A stretch of DNA of 64,000 bases, taken from Mytilus galloprovincialis. Lineage: Eukaryota; Mollusca; Bivalvia; Mytilida; Mytilidae. The notes under the pieces are model-generated. The model made no database searches. It worked only from the letters and a program-made list of their open reading frames with translations, and had not been told where the DNA came from. Position numbers and translations under genes: made by a program. The stretch spans positions 60,191,121-60,255,120 of the forward strand of contig NC_134846.1 in NCBI RefSeq assembly GCF_965363235.1, read 5' to 3'. Of the stretch, positions 35,501 through 49,817 are shown piece after piece (within the stretch, counting starts at the first letter, position 1; the number at the start of each line of letters is the position of its first letter).

Positions 35501-38500
35501 TTGCTACTTACAATTATCTCTATCTATAATGAACTTGGCCCAGTAGTTTCAGTGGAAAATGTTAGTTAAAATTTACAAATTTTATGAAAATTGTTAAAAA
35601 TTGACTATAAAGGACAATAACTCCTTAGGGGTCAATTGACCATTTCCGTCATGTTGACTTATTTGTAAATCTTACTTTGCTTAACATTATTGATGTTTAC
35701 AGTTTATCTCTATCTATAATAATATTCAAGATAATAACCAAAAACAGCAAAATTTCCTTAAAATTACCAATTCAGGGGCAGCAACCCAACAACAGGTTGT
35801 CAGATTCATCTGAAAATTTCAGGGCAGATAGATGTTGACCTGATAAACATTTTACCCCATGTCAGATTTGCTCTAAAGGCTGCGGTTTCAGAGTTTTAAG
35901 CCAAAATCTACGTTTCACCCCTATGTTCTATTTTTAGCAATGGCGGCCATCTTGGTTGGTTAGCCAGGTCACGGGACACAATTTTTAAACTAGATACCCC
36001 AATGATGATTGAGGCTAAGTTTGGTTTAATTTGGCCCAGTAGTTTCAGAGGAGAAGATTTTTGTAAAAGATAACTAAGATTTACGAAAAATGGTTAAAAA
36101 TTGACTATAAAGGGCAATAACTCCTAAAGAAATCAACAGACCATTTTGGTCTTGTTGACTTGTTTGTAGATCTTACTTTGCTGAACATTTTTGCTGTTTA
36201 CAGTTTATCTCTATCTATAATAATATTAAAGATAATAACCAAAAACAGCAAAATGTCCTTAAAATTACCAATTCAGGGGCAGCAACCTATCAACGGGTTG
36301 TCCAATTCATCTCAAAATTTCAGGGCAGATAGATCTTGACCTGATAAACAATTTAACTCGATGTCAGATTTGCTCTGAATGCTTTAGTTTTTGAGTGATA
36401 AGCCAAAAACTGCATTTTACCCCTATGTTCTATTTTTAGCCATGGCGGCCATCTTGGTTGGTTGACCAGGTCACCGGACACAATTTTTTAACTAGATACC
36501 CCAATGATGATTGTGGTCAAGTTTGGTTTAATTTGGCCAAGTAGTTTCAGAGGAGAAGATTTTTGTAAAAGATAACTAAGATTTACGTAAAATGGTTAAA
36601 AATTGACTATAAAGGGCAATAACTCCTAAAGGGGTCAACAGACCATTTTGGTCATGTTGACTTATTTGTAGATCTTACTTTACTGAACATTTTTGCTGTG
36701 TACAGTTTATCTCTATCTATGATAATATTCAAGATAATAACCAAAAACAGCAAAATTTCCTTAAAATTACCAATTCAGGGGCAGCAACCTATCAACGGGT
36801 TGTCCGATTCATCTCAAAATTTCAGGGCAGATAGATCTTGACCTGATTAACAATTTTACCCCATGTCAGATTTGCTCTAAATGCTTTGGTTTTTGAGTTA
36901 TAAGCCAAAAACTGCATTTTACCCCTATGTTCTATTTTTAGCCATGGCGGCCATCTTGGTTGGTTGGCCGGGTCACCGGACACAATTTTTAAACTAGATA
37001 CCCTAATAATGATTGTGGCCAAGTTTGGTAAAAATTGGCCCAGTAGTTTCAGAGGAGAAGATTTTTGTAAAAGTTAACGACGGACGACGACGACGGACGA
37101 CGGACGATGGACGCCGGACGCCAAGTGATGAGAAAAGCTCACTTGGCCCTTTGGGCCAGGTGAGCTAAAAATTCAATGGTCAAGGCATATTACCCTACAC
37201 ATTTTGAAACCCTATAGAAGAATACATACAATATAAATTACCATTGTAAAAAAGATGGAAGAAAACATCTATTTTAATTACTCACTGATAAACAATAAAA
37301 AGCATAATGTACTGCTGGTAGGTAGCAACCAATGACTCCTATAGATATCCCTGCTAAATCTACTGCTAACCATCGCTTACTGGCCTTCTCTGAGTGACAG
37401 GCAAACATGTGAAACCCTGTGGAACACAGCATACAAAACTGAAGAAAAAAATATACACTGAATTAAAATTTCTTATGAGATAAAACAGAATAGATTAAAG
37501 CATTTGTTCCAATAACACTTATGAATCAAAGAGCTGAATAGCTCTAAGGGAAAAGACGGCCCTTGTTTCTGTTTCATTTTTTTTTTTTTGGGGGGGGGGG
37601 GGGGGTATCTTTTGATAGTCTTCATATAAAGAATGAAAAAAAAGAACAGCTAGAACATGTGGAAGGTTGACACTATTGGAATCAATTGTTGTTTAATGTA
37701 ATTTCGTTTCTTTAGTTTAGGGTTCAATTTAGACCAATGGAAGAGATCTGCATCTTCTAAATCTAAACATTCAATTAAAGTTGATAGTTAATTATCTAAA
37801 ATTCAACTAGTTGAATTCTGTCATTTAACAACAACTACAATTATTTTTAAAATCTTAATAGTGTACGACTGAACTGCAGGCTAGGGCCATTTTCCATTTT
37901 TTGTGACAGTACTCTTAAGATTTTAAATTTTTTTCTTAAGAAAGTTGGGACTGAAAAATCTATTCAGTTTTAAATTTCCATTGATAAAGTTCCCAGTTAC
38001 ATCTCTCATCACAGGGATACAGGTACTAATAAAAATAACAATATGATTGATGTAAACTGTGTGAAGCTTGTTTCCAAATCCTACATTTTGAAATATTTGT
38101 AAAATTTCATGAATAAATAGGTTTAAACTACAAAATGCAACATTTGTAATTTTTTTTGTAACTATTACAATGATTATGTTGGTACACAAAATTTAGTTTT
38201 AATGGAAGACTACCGTACTTATCATATACTAAATGTCACATTTTAGGTGTTTATTTTAGTGGATAATTAGCTTATAAATTGAGGTGCTCCTGAATTGGAG
38301 GAAGATTCTCAAAACAGAGTTTTACAGAAAAAAATGGAAAAGACCGTTTCTCTCCCCGATCTCATGTAGCCCCTCGGACTCCCTGTTTACTTTAAAAGTT
38401 GTTGACCTACAAAGTAAAGTATTGCATGTTGATGTTTGAATCATCTACAGCAAACATCATTATGTTTAAATTTAACAAATACTATTTTTTAATAAGTGCA

Positions 38501-41144
38501 CAATCTTTGAGAATGATTTAAATAACCAGTGAAGGATATCCCTGCTTATGCGTAGTGTGGCATTCCAACAATGACGTCACTATAAAATATAATGTAGGTT
38601 GGATATATTTAGCATATCTCGTCATACTGATTTTTCCGGATTGTAAAAAAAACGTAAATAGTGTAAAGGAGAGCTCATTATACGATAATTTCGAGAGAAA
38701 CAGAAGGGAAATGTGTAAAAAAGTGTTTATAGTCAATTTATTCATTTGTTTCTCCCCATCTCATCATTCTCAGTAAGATTTGTTGGGGGATTTTCCACAC
38801 TATAAAAACAAAATGAATGATGTGAGGGAATGTCACTCTGGTCAACCCCATTGGGGATTGACGGCTTGAAGCCGTCTTCCCCAAAAATAGACATGCAATC
38901 AAACACAATCAATGAACAACACATGGTCCAGATAGCTTGACATGATAGTCATAAAATATGGTAGTATCATACCAGCTAGCATTGTCCTCCCTGGACGTTT
39001 TAACATCATCATGATCATGGAATGTGAAACTATACATTTTGTAAATTGATTAATTGTTGTGTTCTTATGATGTAATATGATTTTTTTTTATGTTATAAAT
39101 GCGATGCTATGGTTTCTTAAGGAAGCTGGCTTGTCATGTTTTGGATTTTTGTCAGATTTTCGGAATCCTCTGGTTTTATCTATCATGTCTATAGGGGATT
39201 ATAAATCTGCTTACCTGATAACATATAAGTCCTAATGACACCATAACATGGTCTGTGTAAGATCCATGAAATCTTGGTATGTAGATTATGTTGTCATGTA
39301 ACAATAAGTACAGAAATATGAAAAATCCACCTAAATGTGACCAAACATTAACAGTCTCATTATTCCATTTAAAAATGCTGCAAAAAAGAAATATTTTTTT
39401 TTACCATATTAATGTACTTTCCTTACATGAATATATTCATTTCAGGTTTACATTTTTAGACACTACAGGCATGGTACGTACATTCAATTAAATCCCTATC
39501 CATTACAGAACCTTTATTTCTAAGTAAAGAGTGTCCTAAAATAGCAGTCCTCGTCCGAACAGTTCCCTTAAAATGTAACCAATCATTCTAGGAACAGTGC
39601 TTACATGTACTTTTTTTTTGCCGAAAAATTCATGAATCCTGCAAATCACAATATACTATCATTTGAAAACTAACATTTGTTTGAGTTTGATGAGACGTGC
39701 AATTTCATTGGACTGGAGGAATCCGAGTCCGTTTGCCCTGATTCATGTTCGCCCTAGTACCTGATTGCCCAGGGTCCATTCGCCCTGATTTTTATTTTTT
39801 TTTCTAATTGTTGTCTAGTCGTATTATTTTAAGTATTTGAACAAAATATGTTCAAAGTTTGGTGAAAAATTGACAGAATATTTATATTGCCAATCAATTT
39901 ATCATTTTCCCTTTGATTTGCAGAGTAGAATACTGGAATACAATGTATTTATCTTTATTGATATTTGTTAACAAAATAATTGTATTCAGTCAATCATGAA
40001 TGTACATGTATGCAGTATGACTAGTCTTAGAATAGAGTATAAATAAATGAACTTGTAAATTTTATCTGTTTCATAATTTACAGTTCGTACATCTTTTTAT
40101 TAATTTCAAGCTGAATATTTTATCAAAACAAAACATTTGTTTTTATTATTAATCCACCAAAAGACAAGTATCACAATAATCAGTGATTCAAATTATTTTG
40201 TCATTGAACAATTAATTATCCTAAACAAGCCAAAAACTTTTTAAATATTTCAATATTTCTATAAATTTAAAAAATATACATGATATATATATATATACCA
40301 TAGAAATATCTGAATAAGTTTGTTCAACTTCAATGCCCTCAATATTAATATTTTTATAGTAGGGCGAACGGACTCTATGGGCAAACGAACTCAGTGCGAA
40401 TGGACCTAGGGCGAACATGTTATTAAGGCGAACGGTCCCGATACCGGACTGGAGCACATTTTGTTTGGGGGCCATTTGAGGCCCACCTTCAGATATGGGG
40501 GTTTTCTCTGTGTTGAAGACCCATTGGTGGCCTTTGGCTGTTTTCTGCTCTTTGGACAGGTTGTTGTCTCTTAAGACATATTCCCCATTTCCATTCTCAA
40601 TTTTATTGTGTATATCAACAATTTCTGCAATTGCCCTTTCAACTAGATAAACTATACAATTACCAAGGTATACCTATCTATTAGTAAAGTTCTCATAGCT
40701 GCACAAATAGTGTGCATAAGAACTTGTAATAATCCATAAATAATGAAGAAGCATATTGCATTTTTGCACAGTTTATGGATAGTTACCTGTTTTTGCATGT
40801 GCTTTAAGATAGTTACGGATTGTTATGAGTTATTTACAGAAAAATCAGTCTGTACATGTACATGGATTTTTGACATATAAAAAAATTGCTCACCTCTTCA
40901 AACATAAATTAAAGGGTAGAGAAACCCTGTATCCACTGACAACATAAGGATTCCCCTGTAAAAAGTCTGGTATCTCACTGTACTTATATAAGGGTATTTC
41001 TCTTTCTGTTGCATCACAGAGCCCAGAACTGCAAGCTTCATGCAAATCTGTGTCGATTTCTATATCCAAAACTGAATACGAATTGGAGGTGTGTACTGTT
41101 TGTCTGTTTTTGATGTTTTCAGAGTTTCCCAGTCGTCCCATCAT
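32537..41144 (-). CDS. PAQR3: PAQR3 homologue (progestin and adipoQ receptor family member 3), six exons
   Basis: Complete gene. Coding exons, in order on the minus strand: 41144-40894, 39377-39215, 37438-37286, 33753-33559, 33231-33141 and 32661-32537 (TGA at 32539-32537). All introns are GT-AG and all phases match, giving 325 residues (human PAQR3 is about 311). An in-frame stop precedes the ATG by ~30 bp. Human PAQR3 is a seven-pass Golgi protein that tethers Raf-1 and dampens ERK signalling. Diagnostic parts are IPDFLQGNPYVVSGYR before TM1, NNETVNVWSHL, CSTGFHMFACHSEK, WLAVDLAGISIG, HWIWLNG, PERFYPG and SSHQLWHIIVV, with the His and Asp residues typical of the PAQR metal site. Introns hold a HINE (35367-37166) and a GGGCGAAC-type element (39715-40445). 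The 5' flank from 41148 is duplicated at 51449. It lies head-to-tail with U2AF2 on the same strand. Confidence 0.92.
35125..35222. repeat. Short direct repeat in PAQR3 intron 3
   Basis: CACCACGGT.GAAAATTATACATCGCGG occurs twice, about 55 bp apart (near 35141 and 35189), then runs into a CGCGGGCCCGCG palindrome. CCACGG also occurs at about 35090. Probably part of a small element; boundaries not found. Confidence 0.5.
35367..37166 (-). mobile_element. HINE-like element in a PAQR3 intron, three internal units
   Basis: 1,800 bp in reverse orientation, CTAG start after AA and AGGTGAGCT end before AA. It has three ~500-bp units with high mutual similarity and retains the (CG)-rich GACGACGACGGACG tract near its right end. 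It looks the best preserved copy in the window. It sits 120 bp downstream of exon 3's donor site (37285/37286), within the intron between exons 3 and 4. Confidence 0.85.
38846..38885. repeat. Hairpin-forming inverted repeat in PAQR3 intron 2
   Basis: TTGGGGA-TT-GACGGCTT pairs with AAGCCGTC-TT-CCCCAA, a 14-bp stem with one symmetric internal loop and almost no terminal loop. The flanks show no obvious continuation. It could be the end of a mobile element or a structured RNA segment. Confidence 0.5.
39715..40445. mobile_element. Inverted-repeat element with iterated GGGCGAAC motifs, in PAQR3 intron 1
   Basis: Left part (39715-39795) reads GTCCGTTTGCCCTGAT, GTTCGCCCTAG, GTCCATTCGCCCTGAT. The right part (about 40360-40445) is the inverted set: GTAGGGCGAACGGAC, GGGCAAACGAAC, GCGAATGGACCTAGGGCGAAC, GGCGAACGG. 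The middle ~560 bp is AT-rich without coding signal. This resembles transposons with iterated subterminal binding motifs; superfamily unknown and target duplication not resolved. Confidence 0.65.
40497..40612 (+). mobile_element. Penelope-like 3' end fragment in PAQR3 intron 1
   Basis: Ends CCATTTCCATTCTCAATTTT like the other copies and includes GTTGTCTCTTAAGACATATT. More diverged than the 42-kb copy, so older. Confidence 0.6.
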
Positions 41145-41147
41145 TTG

Positions 41148-41700
41148 TGGTTTAAACTCTTTAATGCTTTCGAACTAGAAACTAATGCCACTTTTCTAAG
41201 TAAGCACCTGCATTTACATGCACAGACTCACAGATCCTCCAAATAAAACAAACCTGACTATTTCCGTTACTATGTACTAATTACGTCTCCAAAATAAAAG
41301 ATTGTTTGTGATAGTCTAATAACCAAAATAGACAAAAAAAAAAGTACCGACACGAACAATAACGTACCGAAATGAACAGCGCAATACCAAAATCATTTAG
41401 GAAATTATCGAATTTTTCATAGAATCATATCGAAATGAACATCTGATATTATATCAAAAGATAAGATGTGACAAAATAACACCATTTTATTTGGATTCGG
41501 CTATCGCTTTAATAAAACTATACAACACTTTGCCTTTTGCCGAATATAACAAACATAGGGGGCTACATAAAATGAGTGGATAAAATCAGCTAGTCTTATG
41601 AAATGGACTTTTGCCATGATAACATAAATATTAAACAATAATGACCATAAGAGCAACAAAATGTGCCATTTCCAAGTAAAACAATATGCACTAGAAAATT
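41148..41700 (-). promoter_or_regulatory. PAQR3 5' flank / promoter region
   Basis: Begins 4 bp upstream of the PAQR3 ATG. A TATA element is not obvious and no CpG-rich patch is seen. Iterated ACCGAAATGAAC / ACCGACACGAAC-type motifs (about 41345-41440) may be binding sites or a small repeat. The whole stretch is present again at 51449-51985 with ~95% identity by eye, where it lacks PAQR3 exon 1. Confidence 0.45.
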
Positions 41701-41703
41701 AAG

Positions 41704-42724
41704 AATATTCGCTCGTGTATGTAACAATGTTTTAGATTTTAACGAGAGAAATTTATGTATTACTGAAAAATTATTACACCAGGGTTTTCGATATCACAAA
41801 CTAGTCAAAACATTTACTAAATTTTATCATCGGTATAAAGACATCATTCGTAAATATAGCTCAACATTCAGACTTCTAATACGTTCAGGTATTTCACATC
41901 CAATTTTTTATGGTAATTACTATTCTTTATAAAGCACAAAGGTGTCAGTATTCACCTCAGAAACTTACAAAACCTTTGAATAGACTTATTAAGAAGGGAT
42001 ATAATTACGATACTGTTGTCAAGTCATTAAAGATTGCATATTTTGGCGTTAATATTGAGTCACTGATAAGGTCTTTGCATCGGAACTAAACACATTTATT
42101 CTAAAAACAGTTGTTGGCATGACACGGGTTATGTTCTTCTCATATATGTTATGATGGTATGATACTAAACCCCTAACGGGAAGGATTGTGCCTGATGTTC
42201 ATATGATGAAATCATAATCTTTCAGTCAGTTTAGTTGAAGTCTGGAGCTGGCATGTCAGTTAACTGCTAGTAGTCTGTTGTTATTTATGTATTATTGTCA
42301 TTTTGTTTATTTTCTTTGGTTACATCTTCTGACATCAGACTCGGATTTCTCTTGAACTGAATTTTAATGTGCGTATTGTTATGCGTTTACTTTACTACAT
42401 TGGTTAGAGGTATAGGGGGAGGGTTGAGATCTCACAAACATGTTTAACCCCGCCGCATTTTTGCGCCTGTCCCAAGTCAGGAGCCTCTGGCCTTTGTTAG
42501 TCTTGTATTATTTTAATTTTAGTTTCTTGTGTACAATTTGGAAATTAGTATGGCGTTCATTATCACTGGACTAGTATATATTTGTTTAGGGGCCAGCTGA
42601 AGGACGCCTCCGGGTGCGGGAATTTCTCGCTACATTGAAGACCTGTTGGTGACCCTCTGCTGTTGTTTTTTATTTGGGCGGGTTGTTGTCTCTTTGACAC
42701 ATTCCCCATTTCCATTCTCAATTT
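41704..42724 (+). mobile_element. Penelope-like 5'-truncated copy, specific to unit A
   Basis: Encodes the last ~75 codons of the RT C-terminal region (FARVCNNVLDFNERN.. to about 41932), then the full 3' UTR to CATTCTCAATTTT. Unit B has the empty site near 51993 (AAAATTAAACTATAGGTAAATATCG), so this copy inserted after the duplication or was lost from B. The UTR is almost identical to 52355-52838. Confidence 0.8.
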
Positions 42725-42824
42725 TAAATATCGTGATAAAATCGAAAACATAGAAAATATTTTATCTAAAATTGCAAAACATTCGAATTTATAAATCGAA
42801 AACTAACTGACAATGTCAAGGCAA

Positions 42825-43470
42825 AAACAGAAAGACAAATTACAATACATGTATTACACAAAACACAACAAAAACAGAAAGACAAATTACAATACATGTA
42901 TTACTCAAAACACAACAAAAACAGAAAGACAAATTACAATACATGTATTATACAAAACACAACAAAAACAGAAAGACAAATTACAATACATGTATTACAC
43001 AAAACACAACAAAAACAGAAAGACAAATTACAATACATGTATTACACAAAACACAACAAAAACAGATCACAAAACACAACAAAAACAGAACGACAAATAA
43101 CAATAAATGTATTACACAAAACACAACAAAAACAGAAAGACAAATTACAATAAATGTATTACCGTGACAAAACACAACAAAAACAGAAAGACAAATTACA
43201 ATACATGTATTACACAAAACACAACAAAAACAGAAAAACAAATTACAATAAATGTATTACCGTGACAAAACACAACAAAACAGAAAGACAAATTACAATA
43301 CATGTATTACACAAAACACAACAAAAACAGAAAGACAAATTACAATACATGTATTACACAAAACACAACAAAAACAGAAAGACAAATTACAATACATGTT
43401 TTATACAAAACACAACAAAAACAGAAAGACAAATTACAATACATGTATTACACAAAACACAACAAAAAAA
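42825..43470. repeat. 47-bp minisatellite (unit A)
   Basis: About 13 units of ACAGAAAGACAAATTACAAT plus ACATGTATTACACAAAACAC and AACAAAA. A few units carry short losses or a CCGTGAC insertion (43161 and 43259). All forward frames and some reverse frames stay open because the unit lacks stops; the 80-140 codon frames here are by-products. Confidence 0.9.
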
Positions 43471-44559
43471 AATCTTCAGCCCTGCGAAACATGAACCTCA
43501 CCGAAAATAAGGGTAATCTCATGTGTCGCAGAAGGGTATGCAGATCCTGCTTCACAAGTTGCACCCGTCACGTGTACTCACGGTTGCTCATGCCGGTAAG
43601 TATAAACCGGTTTGAAATACGGTGCCCAGTAATTGAGTATGTTGCCTTTATATGGGATACAACAAACGTGTATAAATTCTGGTTAGCAGGCATGGATTTA
43701 GTTTTTTTTCTGTGGTACTAGTAATTAGCCGGAAAGTATACACAAAATGATTTAGTTTATAAATGGGAGATACTGGTTGGATACCGGTGTTTTATACCCA
43801 GTGGATGGTAGTTGTCGGCCGATTCTAGTGTAGACTCTCAATTTTCATTTCATTGTTGGGAATACGATATGTGTCAGAAAGGCATAACTAAATAATATTA
43901 ATTGTTGCAGATTTCTCAAGAACTTGAAAACCAAGACTAACAGGAATTAGGAATCACATTTCTGTGTACTCAGTTTTCAGTCACATCAATCACACATCAA
44001 CTTCTTATTAATTATCATGTATAGATTAAACAGTTCAAATTAACATACTATTCGTAGATTAAGTCACGTTAATATAAAACTTCAGTTGCTGCGGCGTCTC
44101 AAGTTTCTATAGGATTGAAATATGTACTAGTGAAATATCTTTGGTATCTATCACCCCTCTTTTATCAAAATTTAATATTAAAAGGTCACATTGGACTTTC
44201 CGGACATCAGGGACAGTCTATACTGTAAAGACTGTCCCTGACTGCATCGAGAACCCTTTCGCTGCCTGTGCAATATCCTTTGGTCTCACATAAAAATCTG
44301 AAACAATCCGTTAGTATTATACCCAAAATGTTGACTCAGTTTTAATTAAAAACAAATTCATCCGAACATTCAAACATTCAAACGTTCTATCAAATATTGT
44401 CTTAAAAATGAGCAAAATTACTCTAAATACTACTGATGACAATTCCATTCTTAGAACATCCATGTCCTAGCACATCTCTTAGAACTTTCAACTTTTATAT
44501 AACAGACAGTTGGCTTAAAAGACAAAACAAAGCAGTAAGTGTTCTGAAGTTTGTTAGAT

Positions 44560-44935
44560 ACAAATAGAACAGTTGGATTGAGAAACGCACCACTGACACA
44601 AGATAGATTGAGGGATGCAAAGAAATACAAAACAGGTTACATTGAAAGACACGGCATTGTAATGCCGACGGATTAAGAGACACACCAAACAGTTAGATTG
44701 AGAGACAATCCTGAGCAGTTTCATTGAGGACACATAAACATTTGGAATGATACACACCAACACAGTTATAATTAGAGACAAATCACGGCCGTTGGATTGA
44801 GAAAACACCAAACCAGACCCATTGAGAGACACTACAGTGCAGTTGGATTGAAAGACGAACCAAAGCAATTGGATTGAGAAACCTCCCAACCAAACACGTT
44901 GTAGATACTGCAAATTAGTTATAGTAAGACACATC
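44560..44935. repeat. Degenerate ~28-bp iterated block (unit A)
   Basis: Repeats of CAGTTGGATTGAGAGACACACC-type sequence, about 13 degenerate copies. The minus strand is open for 128 codons here and in the paralogous block at 55261-55636. The predicted peptide has periodic QSN motifs that mirror the DNA repeat and no domain, so I do not call a gene. Confidence 0.65.
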
Positions 44936-45766
44936 ACCACAGATGGGTCTTGATTACTTTCAACTTAATTGATTAAATTTATATACAATTACTTTGTTAA
45001 TTGTAGGATTATTTAAATTAACGATTTAAAGTAACTGATTAAATTAATGGCTCGCAAAGGACCGAAAAACAGACAACGATTTTCGGCCAATTTCCTGAAT
45101 AAAAAACAGGATTTCAAAGAAGTATTTCTTAGTAATTCTTTAGTTTAAACATATTTTTTATAGTGGATTGGGAAACAAGTTTTGCAACTTATATTTATCC
45201 CTTTCCACTTTGGGGGTGCGAGTGCTGCCTTGTAGCGGCATTAGCCTACTCTTTTTCGAAATCACGTGCAAGAGATATGGCTCTCTCTCTTAACACGGGT
45301 CAGCCATGTATCGTCCCCTTCCGACGGACTATCATCGTTTCCTCAAGACAATACTTGCAAATGGTGCCAAGGGAGAGCCGAAAATTCTTTGACTAATTGA
45401 CCTAAATTTCAGTTCTTTACACCTTTGGAATGTCTGCTATTCATCTGTAATGAAATTAATTTGATAACTTTTTGTTTAAAGTTACAGTTATTTGGTTTTA
45501 AATATATGTGTAAAAACGGCAATTATGTGTCCCCTTTTGACAAAATATCAGGAAATTTTAAAGAGCCTTTATTCAACTTTTCAGGGTATTTATTTTCCCA
45601 AAGAAACACGTTTCAAGCTAAGAATATATTGCTTTTGACGTTGTCTTTAATAAAGAAATATCAGTATACTTCAAAAACATTAAGACCCGAACTTAAACTG
45701 CAGAAATTATGGCGAAATGAGCACCCTACTCTATAGAAAATTGAAATTTGGTGAACATTTGATTTC

Positions 45767-45990
45767 ATAAAATTGAGAATGGAAATGGGGAATGTGTCAA
45801 AGAGACAACAACCCGACCAAATAAAAAACAACAGCAGAGGGTCACCAACAGGTCTTCAATGTAGCGAGAAATTCCCGCACCCGGAGGCGTCCTTCAGCTG
45901 TCCCCTGAACAAATATATACTAGTCCAGTGATAATGAACGCCATACTAATTTCCAAATTGTACACAAGAAACTAAAATTAAAAATAGTTC
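45767..45990 (-). mobile_element. Penelope-like 3' end, minus strand, specific to unit A
   Basis: Starts AAAATTGAGAATGGAAATGG and ends in AAACTAAAATTAAAAAT. Unit B reads straight through (GATTTCATGGTTCACC, near 58175), so the empty site is preserved there. Confidence 0.8.
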
Positions 45991-46666
45991 ACCTGTACCC
46001 TAGAAACCCATGAAAATTGGAATTCAACGAACAATTATGAATCCACAGTATATGAAATTCAGGGTGCCGTCTCAGATTTCTTCTGATACCATCCCCTTTA
46101 CTCCAAAATGATGCCTCTGTTTAGTGCCTCAGTTAAAACATTTTGCATACGAAGTCTATATCAGACTTTGTAACATTTGTATCTAATTTAAAGGATATTC
46201 ATGAAAATATCTGACTGGAATTTCATTGATGAAATATTTGTGCAAACATTGTGATACACTCTCTGGTGTTAATATACATGCCAAATATTAGACAGGATAA
46301 TTTAACAGTTCTCTAAAAAGAGCGGACACATTTTGTTACAGACGGACATTCTGATCACAATAGGTTTATTGGCAGGTCCCTAATAATTGATATTGGCATT
46401 TGATGTCTTATTCTGAGACAAGAAAAGTCTGTAAGTCTTTATCTCATTTAAGCCAATAGCTGTTTCTGTTTCTCAGTGCATCATAAACATACCAATCAAA
46501 ATCAATATGTGACTTCTATTATTTCAAGATGGTGTTATCCACTGAAACTAATAACTCTGCACTGTGATGCAAAGCTAACAGGATATGAAGTGTACTAAAT
46601 TGATGTCACTGGTTTCTCTTCTTTTTAAAATTTATTTTACTAAATCTTAGCCTGTATTAAAAAAAT

Positions 46667-48000
46667 AATTCACACTTTTAGATATTTGAATGATATATTG
46701 GCTTTCAATAATAATGACTTCAATATGTAAATCAATGAGATTTTACTTTTAGTAAAGCTAATACCAACAATCATGACAAACAGTCTTTCCTGGATCTTGA
46801 CATCAATATCTTTATGGGAAGCTTAATACCAAAATGTAAAATAAAAGAGAGGATTGTTAATTTCCTATTGTTAATTATCCTTTTTTAGATGGTAAAGTTC
46901 CCTTATGGTGTTTATATATCTCAACTTGTTTGATTTGCTTATGTAGTTAACAATGTATTTGATTTTAACATAAGAAATTATTGTGTTACTGCCTAAAAAT
47001 TATTACACCAAGGCTTTCCATATCACAATATTTTATCATCAGTACACTGCAAGGATATTATTCGTAAATATAAATCAACGTGCAAGCATATTATACGTTC
47101 AGGTATTTACATCAAAATTATTATGGTAATATTCTATACAAAGCACAAAAATGATGGCATTCACCTCAAAAGCTAACCAAACCTTTAAACAAACTTACTT
47201 AGAAGCGATATAATAACGATACTCTTGTCAACTGATTAATGGTGGCATTATTTTTAATTCATTCATAGGGTCTTGGCATCAGAACCAAACACATTTATTT
47301 CAAAACAAGAATGTGTCCCTAGTAAATGGATGCACTAGCACTTTCTATGTTCTGTGGATCGTGAAAATGTGGTAAAATCTCTTATTTGGCATTTTAAAAA
47401 ATATGAAAGATCAAATATCATAGAGAACATGTGTATTAAATTTCAGTTAAGTTACCTCGACCAAAAACTTTAACCTGGAGCAGGACAGAAGGACGGACGA
47501 ACAAACAGAAGCACAGACCAGAAAACATAATGCCCATAAATGGGGCATAACAAGTTGTTGGCAGAATACGGATTATGTTCTTCTTGTATATTTTATGATA
47601 GTATGATACTAAAACCCTAACGGGAGGGATTGTGCTCACAATTAGACATCTTTTAATCTGAGTTTTACTGTGTATATTGGCTAGGATAAAGGGGAGGGTT
47701 GAGATTTCACGAAAACATGTTTAACCCGACAGCATTTTTATGTCTGTCCTAAGTCAGGAGTCTCTGGCCTTTGTTAATCTTGTATGTGTTTTAAATTTTG
47801 GTTTATTTATGTTTTAGAGTTTAGTGTGATGTCCATTTCCTCTGATCAAGTAGGCATTTTTGTTTAGGGGCCAGCTCCAGCCTGCTTCTGGGTGCAGGAT
47901 TTTGCTGTGTTGAAGACCCATTCATGCCTTGGACTGTTAAATGCTCTTTGGTCAGTTGTTTCCTCTCTTACCTCCCCTTTTCATTCTCAATTTTATTTTT
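46667..48000 (+). mobile_element. Old Penelope-like copy with a nested insertion (unit A)
   Basis: Decayed RT C-terminal region (TTTAGATATTTGAATGATAT.. = FRYLNDI-like) from 46667, then 3' UTR to CATTCTCAATTTTATT near 47998. It is split at 47304-47552 by another element. Much more diverged than 41704-42724 and many breaks, so it predates the duplication. Its first ~500 bp are missing from unit B. Confidence 0.7.
47304..47552. mobile_element. Nested ACAAGAATGTGTCCC...GGGGCATAACA element (unit A)
   Basis: Non-coding repeat inside the old Penelope-like UTR, interrupting AACACATTTATT and AGTTGTTGGCA. It contains GACGGACGAACAAACAGAAGC-type iterated GACG/GAAC and ends in CATAAATGGGGCATAACA. A paralogue is at 59505-59785. 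Superfamily unknown to me. Confidence 0.6.
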
Positions 48001-48270
48001 TTATAGCTATATGAAGTCAGTTAAAATAGCTATGTAAACTTTAGTAGGTTTAAAGCAACACATAAATGGTGCATCTTCTAACGGACATAACTATGATAAC
48101 ATAATTGTTTTACATCAAATGATAATAAATGGAGAAAAACTGAAATAGCCCATACCTAGGTGATTTAATATTAAAATCGATATTTATAAACAAATAAAAC
48201 ATGAAGTTCATTTCAATTTGTACATTTAATTAAGACATGATGACTAAAAGTTATTATGGGACAAACAATG

Positions 48271-49817
<1,547 letters not shown>

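Noticed and set aside
42813-43721. Frames of 80-140 codons rich in QKDKLQYMYYTKHNK, on both strands
   Set aside because: The 47-bp minisatellite unit has no stop in these frames; overlapping frames on both strands show they are not selected.
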